Numbered from the stretch's first letter, positions 21,821 through 34,900 are shown. The stretch: 64,000 nt of DNA from Lingula anatina (GCF_001039355.2 NW_019775423.1:124001-188000), one strand, 5' to 3'. Translations and numbers: made by a program. Notes: generated by a model from the sequence alone, not told the origin.

Positions 21821-24800
21821 GAAGTTGGATAGGGGCCGTAGCAATAGGTTCATTGGTCTGAATGTTCACTATAGAACCTTCGGACTAACGATACCTTGAT
21901 TAAAAAACTGATGTAAATGCTACGATTTTTCGGACCAATGAACCTTCAGACTATCAAGAAGCCCCCATCTGGTAAACATGGAAACATTTAGCTTTCACAT
22001 TTTATGCAGCAAACGTTCAATCAACAGAAAAAATCGAAAGAGGTGAAAAAATCGAAAGAGGAGAATATATGAATATGCATGTTAGGCATATCAAATTATT
22101 GCCACCTTATTTAAATTTCTGGTTGCAAACCTGACTTGCGTATTTATCTCTCTAGTTCGTAAATTTGAAGAAGGTGCAGTTTTAAAGCTCTTTTATGGTC
22201 GATTGAGTGATTTATTTGGTTAATGCCGTGGCATGTTGACTTTAGTCAAGAAATATTAGAAGTGTTGCAAATGCTCTACTCAAAGAGGGGAAAGATATAT
22301 TCATTATAGTAGGGTAAATCTGAAAAATTTTCCATAATGTGTGATTTCTGAGGGAAATTTGATCTTGAACACAAATCTGACAACCATTTATTGCTACAAT
22401 TATTAATATCAGTAAGATGATAATTTTCAAAATGGCAGCCAAAACAGCCTTGAGCTGCATCAACAACAATTTAAGGCACTATAATGTGCCATATGATTTT
22501 TTTTCAATGTTTTAAGGGTTTAGAATTCATTTTTGATGTTAAACCTGTGATAGGTACATTTTAGAATGAATCCAATCACCATGTGGACTGGTTTACTGTC
22601 CAACTAGATGGAAGGGCCAGAAACTTTGATGATGGTGACAGTCAAAATGAGGATTGATAAAATCTTCCAACATCTGTATATTATAATCTGTATATTATAT
22701 CATAAGGAAAAATCAATAATCATAACAAAAAAAGTGAATGTTTTTAAAATTATTAATATGGGATAGGTGATATGCCTTTGTTTTACTAGTATATGTACAT
22801 GTTTGAAGCTGCAAAAATATCACTTTCAAAAGCTGAAGTCAACAAAGAAGTTGCTAAGGGAATCTCTAATGCTGGAATCTCCAAAGAATGCTTTTCCATT
22901 TTTTTAGGGGAAAACATTTCCAAGAGAATAATGTTTGATTATAATATATTCAGGGAACTTATAAAGCAGTACCTGTCTGTGAATGCAAGAATAAAAAGTG
23001 GTAGATAATTAATGAAGGGGAAGGAGTCCAGTTTAAAGAAGAATGTTTATGATATAAGCTTCATCATAAGCACTATGCTTATAAAATGTAACCACAATGT
23101 GACAAAAAAAACAAAAAACTTGTAAGCCATGTAACTTATATCATAATCATTCTTTGTCATGTTAAGATCGAAATCCTTCATTGTCATATACGTGTTCCAT
23201 CCATCCTTCACCATTCATGTATTTCACTCTGCAGCACAGGTTCATTTTTCCCCTGAATGTATTATTATACATTATTCTGTTTCAAATGAAAGATATTTTT
23301 GGAGATCCAGACATTGGACATTTCCTTGGCAACTTCTTTGCTGGTCTCAGTGTATGACAGTGAATTGTTTCCTGCTTCATACATGTTGAACAAAGATTTC
23401 TCATCCATCCTTTTTTTATAATTTAAAGATATTCACCTTGTGGTTGCTTGAGGTTAGGATAATTCTGATTTTTCCTTGTAATTCACATCCAGGAGAACTT
23501 AGGAGATCTTACCACTCCTCATTTGACTGATTTACATTCTGGATCTTTCATTAAGCTTGACAGTGATCTATCAGCACACAGATAAGGTAATCATTTTCCA
23601 TTTAAAATGTGAAAATGACAGTGCTAACCTCAGAAAAATACATTTTATGGTCTTGAAAACATAAGAAAAGACATTAAACAAACTATGGGTCTTTTAATTG
23701 CCTATGTCCAAACTCTTGTTAGGGCATTTTGTCTGCCATTTAAAAAAAAAGTCAATTTACAAACCTAGATTGTTGTTATGAAAAAAAAGGTGTCAGATGT
23801 ATGTTTATCATCAATTTCTGCAAACACCTGTCATTTAAAACATTTGAGATTCGCCCAACCCTATTCTATATAGGTACATACATGTATATAGTTACAATTG
23901 CTGTTGTATGCGTTTCCATGAACGGTGAAATTACCGAACTAAATAATACTCGTAGCCTAAATTTCTCATTGGATTTTTGATCCATTTTCCTCTAAAAACA
24001 CCTGTTCCTCTAGAGTTTTCCAAAAAAAAATGTTATTATTTACCCTACCCTAGTTATAGGGAATCCATGTTCCATTCTAATGTACATTATTATATTTAAA
24101 AAGACAAAATACTTTGGGCATATAGAGGAAGACAAACTAAATGCTTAATGTCAGTAATCCTGAGCAGTTATGAAAGATTTTGCTAAGATTTTGATTTATG
24201 TATATTTTCCTGTTGTTGTTATGGCTTTGTATATATTCAAAAGCAAGCAGTTTATTTGAGATTTCCAATTTCAAAACTTTCTTTGTATCCAAAAATAATT
24301 AATCAGTGCAACATTAAGCAAATTATGTTATCTAAGAAAAGGCTGTTCTTATTGTAATTAGCTTAGTCGTGTAGAGTATTCAATGACATTAACTGATCTT
24401 AACTTTTTGAAAGTTAATTAAAAAGACTTATCTTTTGGTCACTTTATTAGTTCATTGATTAATTGCTGATTTAAGAGAAGATAACGAGATTTATTTGTGA
24501 TCTTATGGATGATTGTTTAGTGACCTTATTAATATTGTACAAATTACTGTGATGTAGTGAGCTTGAGGGGGCGTCTCGATAGTCCAAAGGTTCATTGGTC
24601 CGAAGGTTCATTGGTCCGAAAAGTGGTAACATTTTCATCGATTTTTTAATCAAGGGTTCATTGGTCTGAAGGTTCTGTAGTGAACATTCGGACTAATGAA
24701 CCTTCGGACTATTGCTACGGCCCCCGAGCTTGATATGAAATAAAATGTTTAAAAACAAGGCATTCTCAGATGCAATACTCCTTTGTCTCTCTGAGCACCA

Positions 24801-25076
24801 GTTTGAGTCAACACCCCCAGCCCCCAATGGAAAAGGAACAAGGTCTGATTAAAAAGTATCCTCACAATTTATTAACTAAGTAAAGCAGAAAAGAACATTG
24901 CTTCTGTCAAATCACAAATACTTTGCCTTTATTTAGTATACAAATAAATACAGTAAAACCAAACTACTTTGCAAAAACTAGTTAAGATCTTTCCTTTAAA
25001 AACTTTTATGTATATCTAAATCTTTTTCTTCAAGTATCACTTTACTATGGAACTGACCAAGTTTTTATTCTAATTA
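21082..25076 (+). repeat. Direct duplication, copy 1 (about 4.0 kb)
   Basis: Starts within intron 4 of the A20 gene at TTGAGGGATTTTATTTGTAT, covers the last A20 exon and the TIR element, and runs to the N. It is collinear with 25079-29101 with an offset of 3997-4025 bases, differing by scattered substitutions and small indels of the order of 1-2% by eye. Confidence 0.95.
21832..24725. mobile_element. 2.9 kb element with composite inverted termini, copy 1
   Basis: The left terminal block (21832-21966) begins GGGGCCGTAGCAATAGG and ends GAAGCCCCC. The right block (24567-24725) is its inverted relative, opening GAGGGGGCGTCTCGATAGT and ending TTGCTACGGCCCCC. Both are packed with short units of the type GGTTCATTGGTCCGAA in both orientations, and both contain a CTTGATTAAAAAA core. 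The 2.6 kb between them has only short open frames, so it is non-autonomous, or simply host sequence caught between two inverted MITEs. It starts 12 bases after the A20 stop codon, so it lies in the A20 3'UTR. Confidence 0.6.
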
Positions 25077-25077
25077 N
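25077..25077. other. Single N at the duplication junction
   Basis: The only ambiguous base I noticed in the window. Left of it the sequence reads as the end of the duplicated unit (TTTTTATTCTAATTA); right of it the unit begins again (GTTGAGGGATTTTATTTG). This marks an assembler join. Confidence 0.95.
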
Positions 25078-25366
25078 GTTGAGGGATTTTATTTGTATAA
25101 AGTATCAGTTCATTGGTTTGATGATTAATTAGAATTTGTCAAATTGTTCTTGAAGGCAATGACAGCTGTGTCTCTGACTGCACCATGGTATACATCTATA
25201 TTAACTTGGGGGGAAAAGCTGTTGCTTTTATTCAATCCAAGTGCATGATTGTGTCATTTTAAAATTAGAACCCATTTGCTTAAGAAAAGGGGATCTCCAC
25301 TGTAGCTGCATTAAATTATATGTAAATTATCATTTATGGAGAGTTTTCTTTTGTTGTTTCACTTAG

Positions 25367-25818
25367 TTGAAATACCCACTGTACCAGCTACTAGATCACC
25401 TGTTCCGAGTGCAGCTAAACATTGCAACGTTCAATATTGTGACCGATTTGGTGATCCAGCAGAAGAGGGTTATTGTCATGAGCACTACATGCTCACTCGT
25501 CGCTCGTTTGATGTGTTTCCATCTTCATTATATCCTGAAGAGAGAGCCAATTCGTTACCCTCCTATAACACATATGAGATGGAGTATCTGCGCCAGCCAA
25601 AAGTGAGGCCAAGAAAATCGACATCTCAGGTCTGCAGAGAAAACTCCATATCAAGGCAACCTGTGGGTCAGATGACCTTTGAAGATGATATGCTGCGCCA
25701 TGCCACTGCCATTCGCTCATCGACAGGGGAATGCAAAGGTGCAGGGTGCAGTAACTATGGGAATTCTAGGAATAGGGGGTACTGTAATAGTTGTTTTCCT
25801 GTTTATAATTGTTATTGA
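25367..25818 (+). pseudogene. Second copy of the last A20-like exon (orphan)
   Basis: An intact 3' splice site and a 452-base open frame to TGA, equivalent to 21369-21820. It encodes fingers 11 and 12 with six amino-acid differences (P/S, V/M, M/R, R/K, I/V and R/C). No other A20 exon accompanies it. It is best read as an allelic copy introduced by the assembly. If the duplication is real it could be an alternative last exon. Confidence 0.7.
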
Positions 25819-25829
25819 GAAGTTGGATA

Positions 25830-28751
25830 GGGGCCATAGCAATAGGTTCATTGGTCTGAATGTTCACTATAGAACCTTTGGACTAACGAAACCTTGATTA
25901 AAAAACTGATGTAAATGCTACGATTTTTCGGACCAATGAACCTTCAGGCTATCAAGACGCCCCCATCTGGTACACGTGGAAACATTTAGCTTTCACATTT
26001 TATGCAGCAAACGTTCAATCAACAGAAAAAATGGAAAGAGGTGAAAAAATCGAAAGAGGAGAATATATGAATATGCATGTTAGGCATATCAAATTATTGC
26101 CACCTTATTTAAATTTCTGGTTGCAAACCTGACTTGTGTATTTATCTCTCTAGTTTGTAAATTTGAAGAAGGTGCAGTTTTAAAGCTCTTTTATGGTCGA
26201 TTGAGTGATTTATTTGGTTAATGCCGTGGCATGTTAACTTTATTTGAGTCAAGAAATAGTAGAAGTGTTGCAAATGCTCTACTCAAAGAGGGGAAAGATA
26301 TATTCATTATAGTAGAGTAGGGTAAATCTGAAAAATTTTCCATAATGGGTGATTTCTGAGGGAAATTTGATCTTGAACAAAAATCTGACAACCATTTATT
26401 GCTACAATTATTAATATCAGTAAGATGATAATCTTCAAAATGGCAGCCAAAACAGCCTTGAGCTGCATCAACAACAATTTAAGGCACTATAATGTGCCAT
26501 ATGTTTTTTTTTCAATGTTTTAAGGGTTAAGAATTCATTTTTGATGTTAAACCTGTGATAGGTACATTTTAGAATGAATCCAATCACCATGTGGACTGGT
26601 TTACTGTCCAACTAGATGGAAGGGCCAGAAACTTTGATGATGGTGACAGTCAAAATGAGGATTGATAAAATCTTCCAACATTTGTATATTATAATCTGTA
26701 TATTATATCATAAGGAAAAATCAATAATCATAACAAAAAAGTGAATGTTTTTAAAATTATTAATATAAGATAGGTGATATGCCTTTGTTTTACTAGTATA
26801 TGTACATGTTTGAAGCTGCAAAAATATCACTTTCAAAAGCTGAAGTCAACAAAGAAGTTGCTAAGGGAATCTCTAATGCTGGAATCTCCAAAGAATGCTT
26901 TTCCATTTTTTAGGGGAAAACATTTCCAAGAGAATAATGTTTGATTATAATATATTCAGGGAACTTATAAAGCAGTACCTGTCTGTGAATGCAAGAATAA
27001 AAAGTGGTAGATAATTAATGAAGGGGAAGGAGTCCAGTTTAAAGAAGAATGTTTATGATATAAGCCTCATCATAAGCACTATGCTTATAAAATGTAACCA
27101 CAATATGACAAAAAAAAAACTTGTAAGCCATGTAACTTATATCATAATCATTCTTTGTCATGTTAAGATCGAAATCCTTCATTGTCATATACGTGTTCCA
27201 TCCATCCTTCACCATTCATGTATTTCACTCTGCAGCACAGGTTCATTTTTCCCCTGAATGTATTATTATACATTATTCTGTTTCAAATGAAAGATATTTT
27301 TGGAGATCCAGACATTGGACATTTCCTTGGCAACTTCTTTGCTGGTCTCAGTGTATGACAGTGAATTGTTTCCTGCTTCATACATGTTGAACAAAGATTT
27401 CTCATCCATCCTTTTTTTATAATTTAAAGATATTCACCTTGTGGTTGCTTGAGGTTAGGATAATTCTGATTTTTCCTTGTAATTCACATCCAGGAGAACT
27501 TAAGAGATCTTACCACTCCTCATTTGACCGATTTACATTCTGGATCTTTCATTAAGCTTGACAGTGATCTATCAGCCTTACACAAGGTAAGGTAATCATT
27601 TTCCATTTAAAATGTGAAAATGACAGTGCTAACCTAAGAAAAATACATTTTATGGTCCTGAAAACATAAGAAAAGACATATTAAACAAACTATGGGTCCT
27701 TTAATTGCCTATGTCCAAAATCTTGCCAGGGCATTCTGTCTGCCATTTAAAAAATAGTCATTTTACAAACCTAGATTGTTGTTATGAAAAAAAGGTGTCA
27801 GATGTATGTTTATCATCAATTTCTGCAAACACCTGTCATTTAAAACATTTGAGATTCACCCAACCCTATTCTATATAGGTATATACATGTATATAGTTAC
27901 AATTGCTTTTGTATGCGTTTCCATGAATGGTGAAATTACCAAACTAAATAATACTCGTAGCCTAAATTTCTCATTGGATTTTTTTATCCATTTTCCTCTA
28001 AAAACACCTGTTCCTCTAGAGTTTTCCAAAAAAAAAAGTTATTATTTACCCTACCCTAGTTATAGGGAATCCATGTTCCATTCTAATGTACATTATTATA
28101 TTTACAAGACAAAATACTTTGGGCATATAGAGGAAGACAAACTAAATGCTTAATGTCAGTAATCCTGAGCAGTTATGAAAGATTTTGCTAAGATTTTGAT
28201 TTATGTATATTTTCCTGTTGTTGTTGTTGTTATGGCTTTGTATATATTCAAAAGCAAGCAGTTTATTTGAGATTTCCAATTTCAAAACTTTCTTTGTATC
28301 CAAAAATAATTAATCAGTGCAACATTAAGCAAATTATGTTATCTAAGAAAAGGCTGTTCTTATTGTAATTAGCTTAGTCGTGTAGAGTATTCAATGACAT
28401 TAACTGATCTTAACTTTTTGAAAGTTAATTAAAAAGACTTATCTTTTGGTCACTTTATTAGTTCATTGATTAATTGCTGATTTAAGAGAAGATAACGAGA
28501 TTTATTTGTGATCTTATGGATGATTGTTTAGTGACCTTATTAATATTGTACAAATTACTGTGATGTAGTGAGCTTGAGGGGGCGTCTCGATAGTCCAAAG
28601 GTTCATTGTCCGAAGGTTCATTGGTCCGAAAAGTGGTAACATTTTCATCGATTTTTTAATCAAGGGTTCATTGGTCTGAAGGTTCTGTAGTGAACATTCG
28701 GACTAATGAACCTTCGGACTATTGAACCTTCGGACTATTGCTACGGCCCCC
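25830..28751. mobile_element. 2.9 kb element with composite inverted termini, copy 2
   Basis: The allelic or duplicated copy of 21832-24725. The left block is 25830-25964 and the right block 28578-28751. The right block carries one extra AACCTTCGGACTATTG unit compared with copy 1, showing that the short units vary in number. Its interior differs from copy 1 by small indels, one of which (a T run near 26910) breaks the short open frame seen in copy 1 at 22793-23008. Confidence 0.6.
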
Positions 28752-29101
28752 GAGCTTGATATGAAATAAAATGTTTAAAAACAAGGCATTCTCAGATGCA
28801 ATACTCCTTTGTCTCTCCGAGCATCAGTTTGAGTCAACACCCCCAGCCCCCAATGGAAAAGGAACAAGGTCTGATTAAACAAGTATCCTCACAATTTATT
28901 AACTAAGTAAAGCAGAAAAGAACATTGCTTCTGTCAAATCACAAATACTTTGCCTTTATTTAGTATAAACATAAATACAGTAAAACCAAACTACTTTGCA
29001 AAAACTAGTTAAGATCTTTCCTTTAAAAACTTTTATGTATATCTAAATCTTTTTCTTCAAGTATCACTTTACTATGGAACTGACCAAGTTTTTATTCTAA
29101 C

Positions 29102-30424
29102 TAAACCATCTTGAAACTGTATATTCCAAAATAAAAACACTGCGGAAATTTCTAAACCAGGAGAACATTTTTAAGAAGCTATTTTGTTCACAAAGTTGAA
29201 GTCCGGGTCAGGAATAGACCATGTGACAGCAACTTTCAAGTTGACCCAAGTCATGGAGCTGAGACCATGTGCATATTGAAGAAAATACTAAAAGACAATT
29301 TAACCTCTACAACTGCTTTAAATAAGTATTTATTTTCTAAAATACAAGACTTGCCCTTGATGTTAGCATGTGCACCCACAGAAATAAAAAATCGCTGTCT
29401 TTAAGAAATCCTCAACAATGTAACAATGGTATTTTAAAACATTTTATAAATTCTAAATCAGTTTACCTATTACCTCCATTCAATGTATCAGTTTTACTGA
29501 TCTCATTTATTCTTTAACATCTATGAAAGCTTATTTCTCAAGCCAAATCCTTTAATACCTGCCTATTATTGTTAAGTCATAACATTGCATCTTCAAATGT
29601 AATAATTACATTGGTCATCTGACTAAAAATAACAATCAAAAGCAATAAAAGCCTCACAAATTGATAATTTTTATCATACTACACTGAAATCTACATATCC
29701 TTAAATTTGCCCAAACTACTTTTAATTCGAAATATAAAATTTGTTTAAGTGTTGAGAAAAAACTACACCAGGATCATAGGATGGTAAAACTAGTGAAACA
29801 TGAAAGCAATACCACAAAACAGAAATGAAAATTGATGCATAAAAATGAATGTACGTAATTTCCAAGTGAAACTTGTCTTGTTACCATTCACTGGTCAATT
29901 ACAATTATAAATCATAGATGTGTAATATGCTATATAGCAGATGAATATACATCAATAACAGTCTATAAATCATCCCAAGTCAATAAACTCTCAAAACAAT
30001 TTTTAACAAAAGTTTAAATATACACATATGCCTTGTCCCATAAAAGTTAACCTTATAATAAACCCTTTTACCTATACAATCAAGATCTGCTATTCAGACC
30101 AAGCCAATACGTATGTGACACATACCTGTCATTTCACAAAATACAATGTGCTAATAATCCTGTAAGAATATAGACCCATTTATACCACATAATATAAGCT
30201 GCAAAAATTTACCATTAAAAAATGAGCATGGTGATACAATAGTCTGTATTTGTTGGTTTGGGCATTGTTCAATTTATAGCAAAACCTGTATAATTATTAC
30301 ATTTCATAAAATAAAAATTGCTTCTCAAATAAATGATAAAATATGTCAACTCAGGCTCAATTAACTTTCAGTTCTACTTCATTGTAGCAACTACCTGAGC
30401 TTTGCAAATACTATGGCCAGGATG
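29102..30424. other. Intergenic / 3'UTR of EEP nuclease, no gene seen
   Basis: AT-rich unique sequence between the duplication and terminal exon C of the EEP nuclease gene. It probably holds the minus-strand 3'UTR. No further copy of the terminal exon was recognised here. Confidence 0.4.
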
Positions 30425-30619
30425 TCAGCATTGACTATTATTTACCAAAAGCATAAATTCAGCTTTGATTGAAGTATGATCTGAGGGGAAAACAGCACTG
30501 GGTATACGGCTTTCAATGTTTGCTTCTTTGATTACTCCTAATAGTGTAAGTTGATCGTTAAAGCTGCCCCAAATATAGTCGTAGCAGTTTTTGAAGGTTG
30601 TCCTCGTTGGTTCTTTATT
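30425..30619 (-). CDS. Alternative terminal exon C of the EEP nuclease
   Basis: The acceptor AAATTAG is followed by 65 codons ending in TGA. It begins NKEPTRTT, carries YDYIWGSFNDQLTLLGV and FPSDHTSIKAEF, and adds a short unique tail (LLVNNSQC). Same entry phase as exons A and B. The catalytic Asp-His and the DYIW motif are intact, so nothing suggests decay. It is the most distal of the three. Confidence 0.75.
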   Translation of the reverse strand, partial: NKEPTRTTFKNCYDYIWGSFNDQLTLLGVIKEANIESRIPSAVFPSDHTSIKAEFMLLVNNSQC

Positions 30620-31321
30620 CTAATTTGATTAAAAATAACACCATCACAGAAGAGTTAGACAGAAACAAAAATATTCTAACAATGAACTTCGTAAACCCTG
30701 AAAGTGAAAAACATAAAAAACAATGATAGTGATCATGCATTGCTGTAAGCTGGAGTGTAATGAAGTGATATTTGTATCAGCATCTTATCTGTTGTGTTCA
30801 GGACTAACAAGGCCCTACTGTTTTCGCCCAGAAGTCAACTGCTCTAGAATTTTTTTCTAAAAAATGAAAATAAGTAAATAGAAATCCAACTGCATACTTT
30901 TTAGTTCCACATTTTCTCTCTATATTACATCTACTTCGAAACAAAATAATTTTCCAAGTGACTCAATTTTTGTACATCCCTATAAAATCATTTTACAAGT
31001 GTAAAAACTGATGGGGAAGCACCAAGTCCTATACATTACAAATGCATTATTTACAATGCAAAATACCCACAAACAGGTAATTTATCATCAATATTTTAAA
31101 GCAGTGTATGTTTATATAATGAAAAATAGGACATCAACAAAAAAATAACTTCCTAGAAAAACATCTATCACCTTTTAAAAACAGTTAAGAGGAATAATTC
31201 ACAGGGAAATTTTTTTTCAATGTTATCCAACCAAAGAACCATCTATGATGCCACTGTTAACCTTGTATTGGTATCTTTTTAAGTAGGCTGTAAGTTCATT
31301 TGTCAATTTCAGCCACGTAAC

Positions 31322-31510
31322 TTAAGCAAATGCAAACTCAGTTTGGAGAGAAATGTGATCTGATGGAAAGATGACTGTTGGTATGTGGTGGTCAATCTTT
31401 GCCACTTCGGTCACACCTGTCAGTTTCAGTTGGTCATTCACACTCCCCCATATATAATCCACACAGAGGGTGAATAGGTTGTTTGAGCTGGACAATAAGG
31501 GCTCTTGTCC
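31322..31510 (-). CDS. Alternative terminal exon B of the EEP nuclease
   Basis: The acceptor AATCTAG is followed by 63 codons ending in TAA. It starts GQEPLLSS, in the same phase and with the same first residues as exon A (GKEPIS). It carries VDYIWGSVNDQLKLTGV and FPSDHISLQTEF, the final EEP strand with the conserved Asp-His pair. It is exactly as long as exon A (189 bases), and it is more similar to exon C than to A. Splicing from 32985 to 31510 instead of 32171 would give a full nuclease with a different C-terminal 62 residues. Confidence 0.75.
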   Translation of the reverse strand, partial: GQEPLLSSSNNLFTLCVDYIWGSVNDQLKLTGVTEVAKIDHHIPTVIFPSDHISLQTEFAFA

Positions 31511-31982
31511 CTAGATTAATAGAAAAGAATTACATAGCAGTACTAGGGTGGAGCTGAAGTATACCTAAGAGGTATATTAAATAGAAAAGCAAAAACCAAG
31601 TGTTTTCTCAACTATTGTTTTATTTTTTCTGAATCAGTGGACATCACTGGAGGTCACCAATGGTTATTTCCTGCAATAAAAAGCCTAACATAACTCTAGA
31701 ACATCTGTTAAAGTTTATCTATAAAGATCAATGCATTCTTTGCTTCATTTAGTCTACACATTATTTCAAAAGTGTGCTTTTCTTTTTATCTGAGAAAGGG
31801 AAGATCTAAATTTCTAACTTATACCAGTGTGAAAATTACCCTAACTAAACAAATTCTTTGCATCACAAATCAATTTAACACAGAGTAATTTGCTAACAGA
31901 CTCTAACTAGAGAAAGCCATATCCAGTATGAATGTATGATTGCATTATATTTTTCAGGAAAAAAAGAGAAGAAAACATACCA

Positions 31983-34900
31983 TTACAAGAAACAAAATTC
32001 AGCCTTAATAGACATGTGATCTGAGGGGAGAATTTTGGTTGGATAAGGGGCATTGGTGTGGTTGAGCACCTCTAGGATGCCCGTGGTCTGCAAGCTGGTG
32101 CTGTACCAAAAGTAGTCAGAATGATAATGTTGACGCATTGAAGCACTGCAGCGGGAAATTGGCTCTTTCCCCTAAAAGGATAATAAAATTGCCCAGTTGG
32201 TGCAAATTATGCAAGCAAACTCCTTTCTATCTAAGCATCTAAAAGAGAAGAGAAAGGGAGGAAAGAGTTTTATTGCTTAAGCATTCCGAGATTCCAGCTC
32301 CATATTCAGTTGCTCGTATTAGACATACAATTTAGATGGCACATGAAGCTCCTAAAACATGAAAACATTTCAAACTGCAAACAACATAAAACATTGCCAA
32401 AAATCTCATTTCCTTAACTCTCCCCATAAAACATAGTCTATGTGCAGGCCCAACAACCACACGTGAGGCAAGATAGCTATAGGTAAGTGAAAGATATTCT
32501 TCATTTAAATTAATATTTTTAAGTGACAAGTGACAAACGGTTATGGTGATTAAGCACCAGAAATTCACCAGGAACTTATTTGTGTGTAAAAGAAAAAGAA
32601 TGAAAAGACACAATGAAGTACATGAGTGAAAACACAATTAAGGTAATATAACATCATACTTTGATCTCTATCTAAAAGAGGATGACATAATGCAAAGCAA
32701 AGCTAATACTGGGTATTCAGAAAACATTTCTTCCAGAAGCAAATTTTAAGTTAACAAAAGGAGTATTAAATCACCAAAGACAATCACTAAAAATTTGTAA
32801 CAGAGTTAAAATAATCATGCACATTTAATCATTTGCTTAACAGATATGTACACTTTCAGATATTCTTACATTTTCACAATTCTAATTCCTAATATTCATT
32901 AAAATTGATAGACAAAGTAAGTTCTTTAGTTTAAGATCAATCACTTTAAATATATTTAAATGATGAAGAATCGATGCCAGTTACCTGTACAGTAGCATAT
33001 GCACTCTTCAAATGGGGAGAAGTGTGTTGGAATCCTTTCCAAAGCAAATTCACTAAAGCAGCTTTCTGAAATACAAACATTATCAATTCACATCACTTTA
33101 GAGAGAAGGAAGTATACAACTAAAAATCTGTGCATCCAAGGGTCATCCAGGATATGTTTTTTAAATTCTTTAAAAGAAAAAATTATTTTAATATTCATAT
33201 TCCAACTAGAAGTGGTGTCCAGCTATCTGGATGCACTCGATGAGAAGACATTGAATTATCTCATTTATAACCATGATACAGCATATCAAAACCAAACATT
33301 CTATACATAAACACCTACACTGTTGTCAGACAGCTCCACATTGGTCACCTCTTGCAGCTGATTGATGGAATTGTCACTTAGGTAACCATCCTGGAGGAGT
33401 TGGTAAGCACAAGAATCTGGGAAAGAGTTAAAATCCCCACAGACAATGTGAGGATTGTGAGCACCGCCAGCCTTATTCACAACTTCTCTCACTGCTGCAG
33501 CAGCCTAAAAAAACAATAAATAAAGAATAAATCAAAAGTCTGAACAAAAAAAAAAGAAGATGGAAAGTGTTTAAGTGATGATTCAGTGTCCTGAGATAAG
33601 TGCCTGTACATGAAAATTGTAGAAATTCCTATTAACTACAAGACTGCTCACTGAAAGAGTTAAAAAGAGAAAATTATCTTCCGAAGTACCTGCATACACT
33701 GTATGTCAGTCAGTTTAAGTTTGCCCCATATCACATGGACATTGCCAACAGTGAGCACTGTTCCAGTGGTGCAACACCTTAGCCTGGTGATCAGCATTAC
33801 AATGGGACCCTCCAGGTACTTTCTTATAGCTGCCTTGTCTGCATCAGACTGCTCAAGGGCATCCACATCCTAAAACAATAAAGTCAAGGTTTTAAAAACA
33901 TTTCTTTCAAAGAGTTCCCAATCATGTGAAACATGCTTGTAACTTGGCAATTTTTTTTAACAAAAACTGCTTATCATGAAATTCAGTTGTGTCATTCAAA
34001 TTTAAACACAATATGTAAGAATCAAAGCAGGTCATTTAGCACCTCCATAATTAACATATTCAATTACCAATACAAGTTTATACTTAATTAAACATTAACA
34101 GCAAATAGGGTCACCTTGTGTAGGATGTCCTGAAGCAACAGAGGCGTGTTATCCACCAAGGTAAAACGACTTGTTCTCCAAAATGTTGCTTCACCCTCAT
34201 TATAATGGGGACTATTTCTCTTCTTAAAGACACCTTCATAGCCTAAGCTGCAAATACATTAAAAAAAACACTTTATCAGATAACAATTGTTTTTCTGGAT
34301 AATTATGACAAGAGAACGAAAATAGACTTTATACAGTGTGCTCACAACATATTTTAAACTGTTCTTATTACTAAAATTATAATCTTTTATCATTCTCATT
34401 GAGTTGTTACATAACCACCCTATTAAAAAAATCTAGCTAAAAATGTTGGTTTCTTCTAATGAAGTGGCCAACTCAAAATAATAATCAACTAATCCAAATA
34501 TATGCAATTCAGTTTACCTGCGTAACTCTTTACTTAAAATATCTCTGTAGTAATCAGGGTCCACCTCCTGAAGGCACAACACATCTCCATCCAAATATTT
34601 CAATTCTTCCATCATCCTCTTGTGTCGGTAACTGATGTCTAAGTACTCCTCTGGGGTGAAGCTGTAATCTCCCCTTTTCCTATGACACTCGGCTAGTATG
34701 TTGTATGACACAATAGAAAACTTCTTGGAAGAATCCACTGGCCCCTGTAAATGTGGGTTTGGTATGAAGTTCCTATTCAAGAGTGGGTCAACCGTACTTT
34801 CATTACTGTTATTTCCATTTATCATCGCTGGCTGGGACAAAGGTTGTTTTTGGACAGTTTGGTTCACAGGTGGTAACACAACTGAAGCACTGGCACCCTG

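Larger units (their letters stand above)
25079..29101 (+). repeat. Direct duplication, copy 2 (about 4.0 kb)
   Basis: The second copy of 21082-25076. After TTTTTATTCTAAC at about 29088-29101 it continues into unique sequence, as expected if copy 2 is the allele attached to the right-hand contig. Confidence 0.95.

Noticed and set aside
22793-23008. Possible small protein inside the 2.9 kb element
   Set aside because: The second copy has a frameshift in it, and there is no similarity to any transposase.
23286-23360. Short frame encoding MKDIFGDPDIGHFLGNFF...
   Set aside because: Looks peptide-like and is present in both copies, but the copies are too similar to test conservation; no splice support or known homologue.
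25367-25818. A real alternative last exon for the A20-like gene
   Set aside because: The whole 4 kb around it is copied with an N at the junction, which fits allelic misassembly better than a functional exon duplication.
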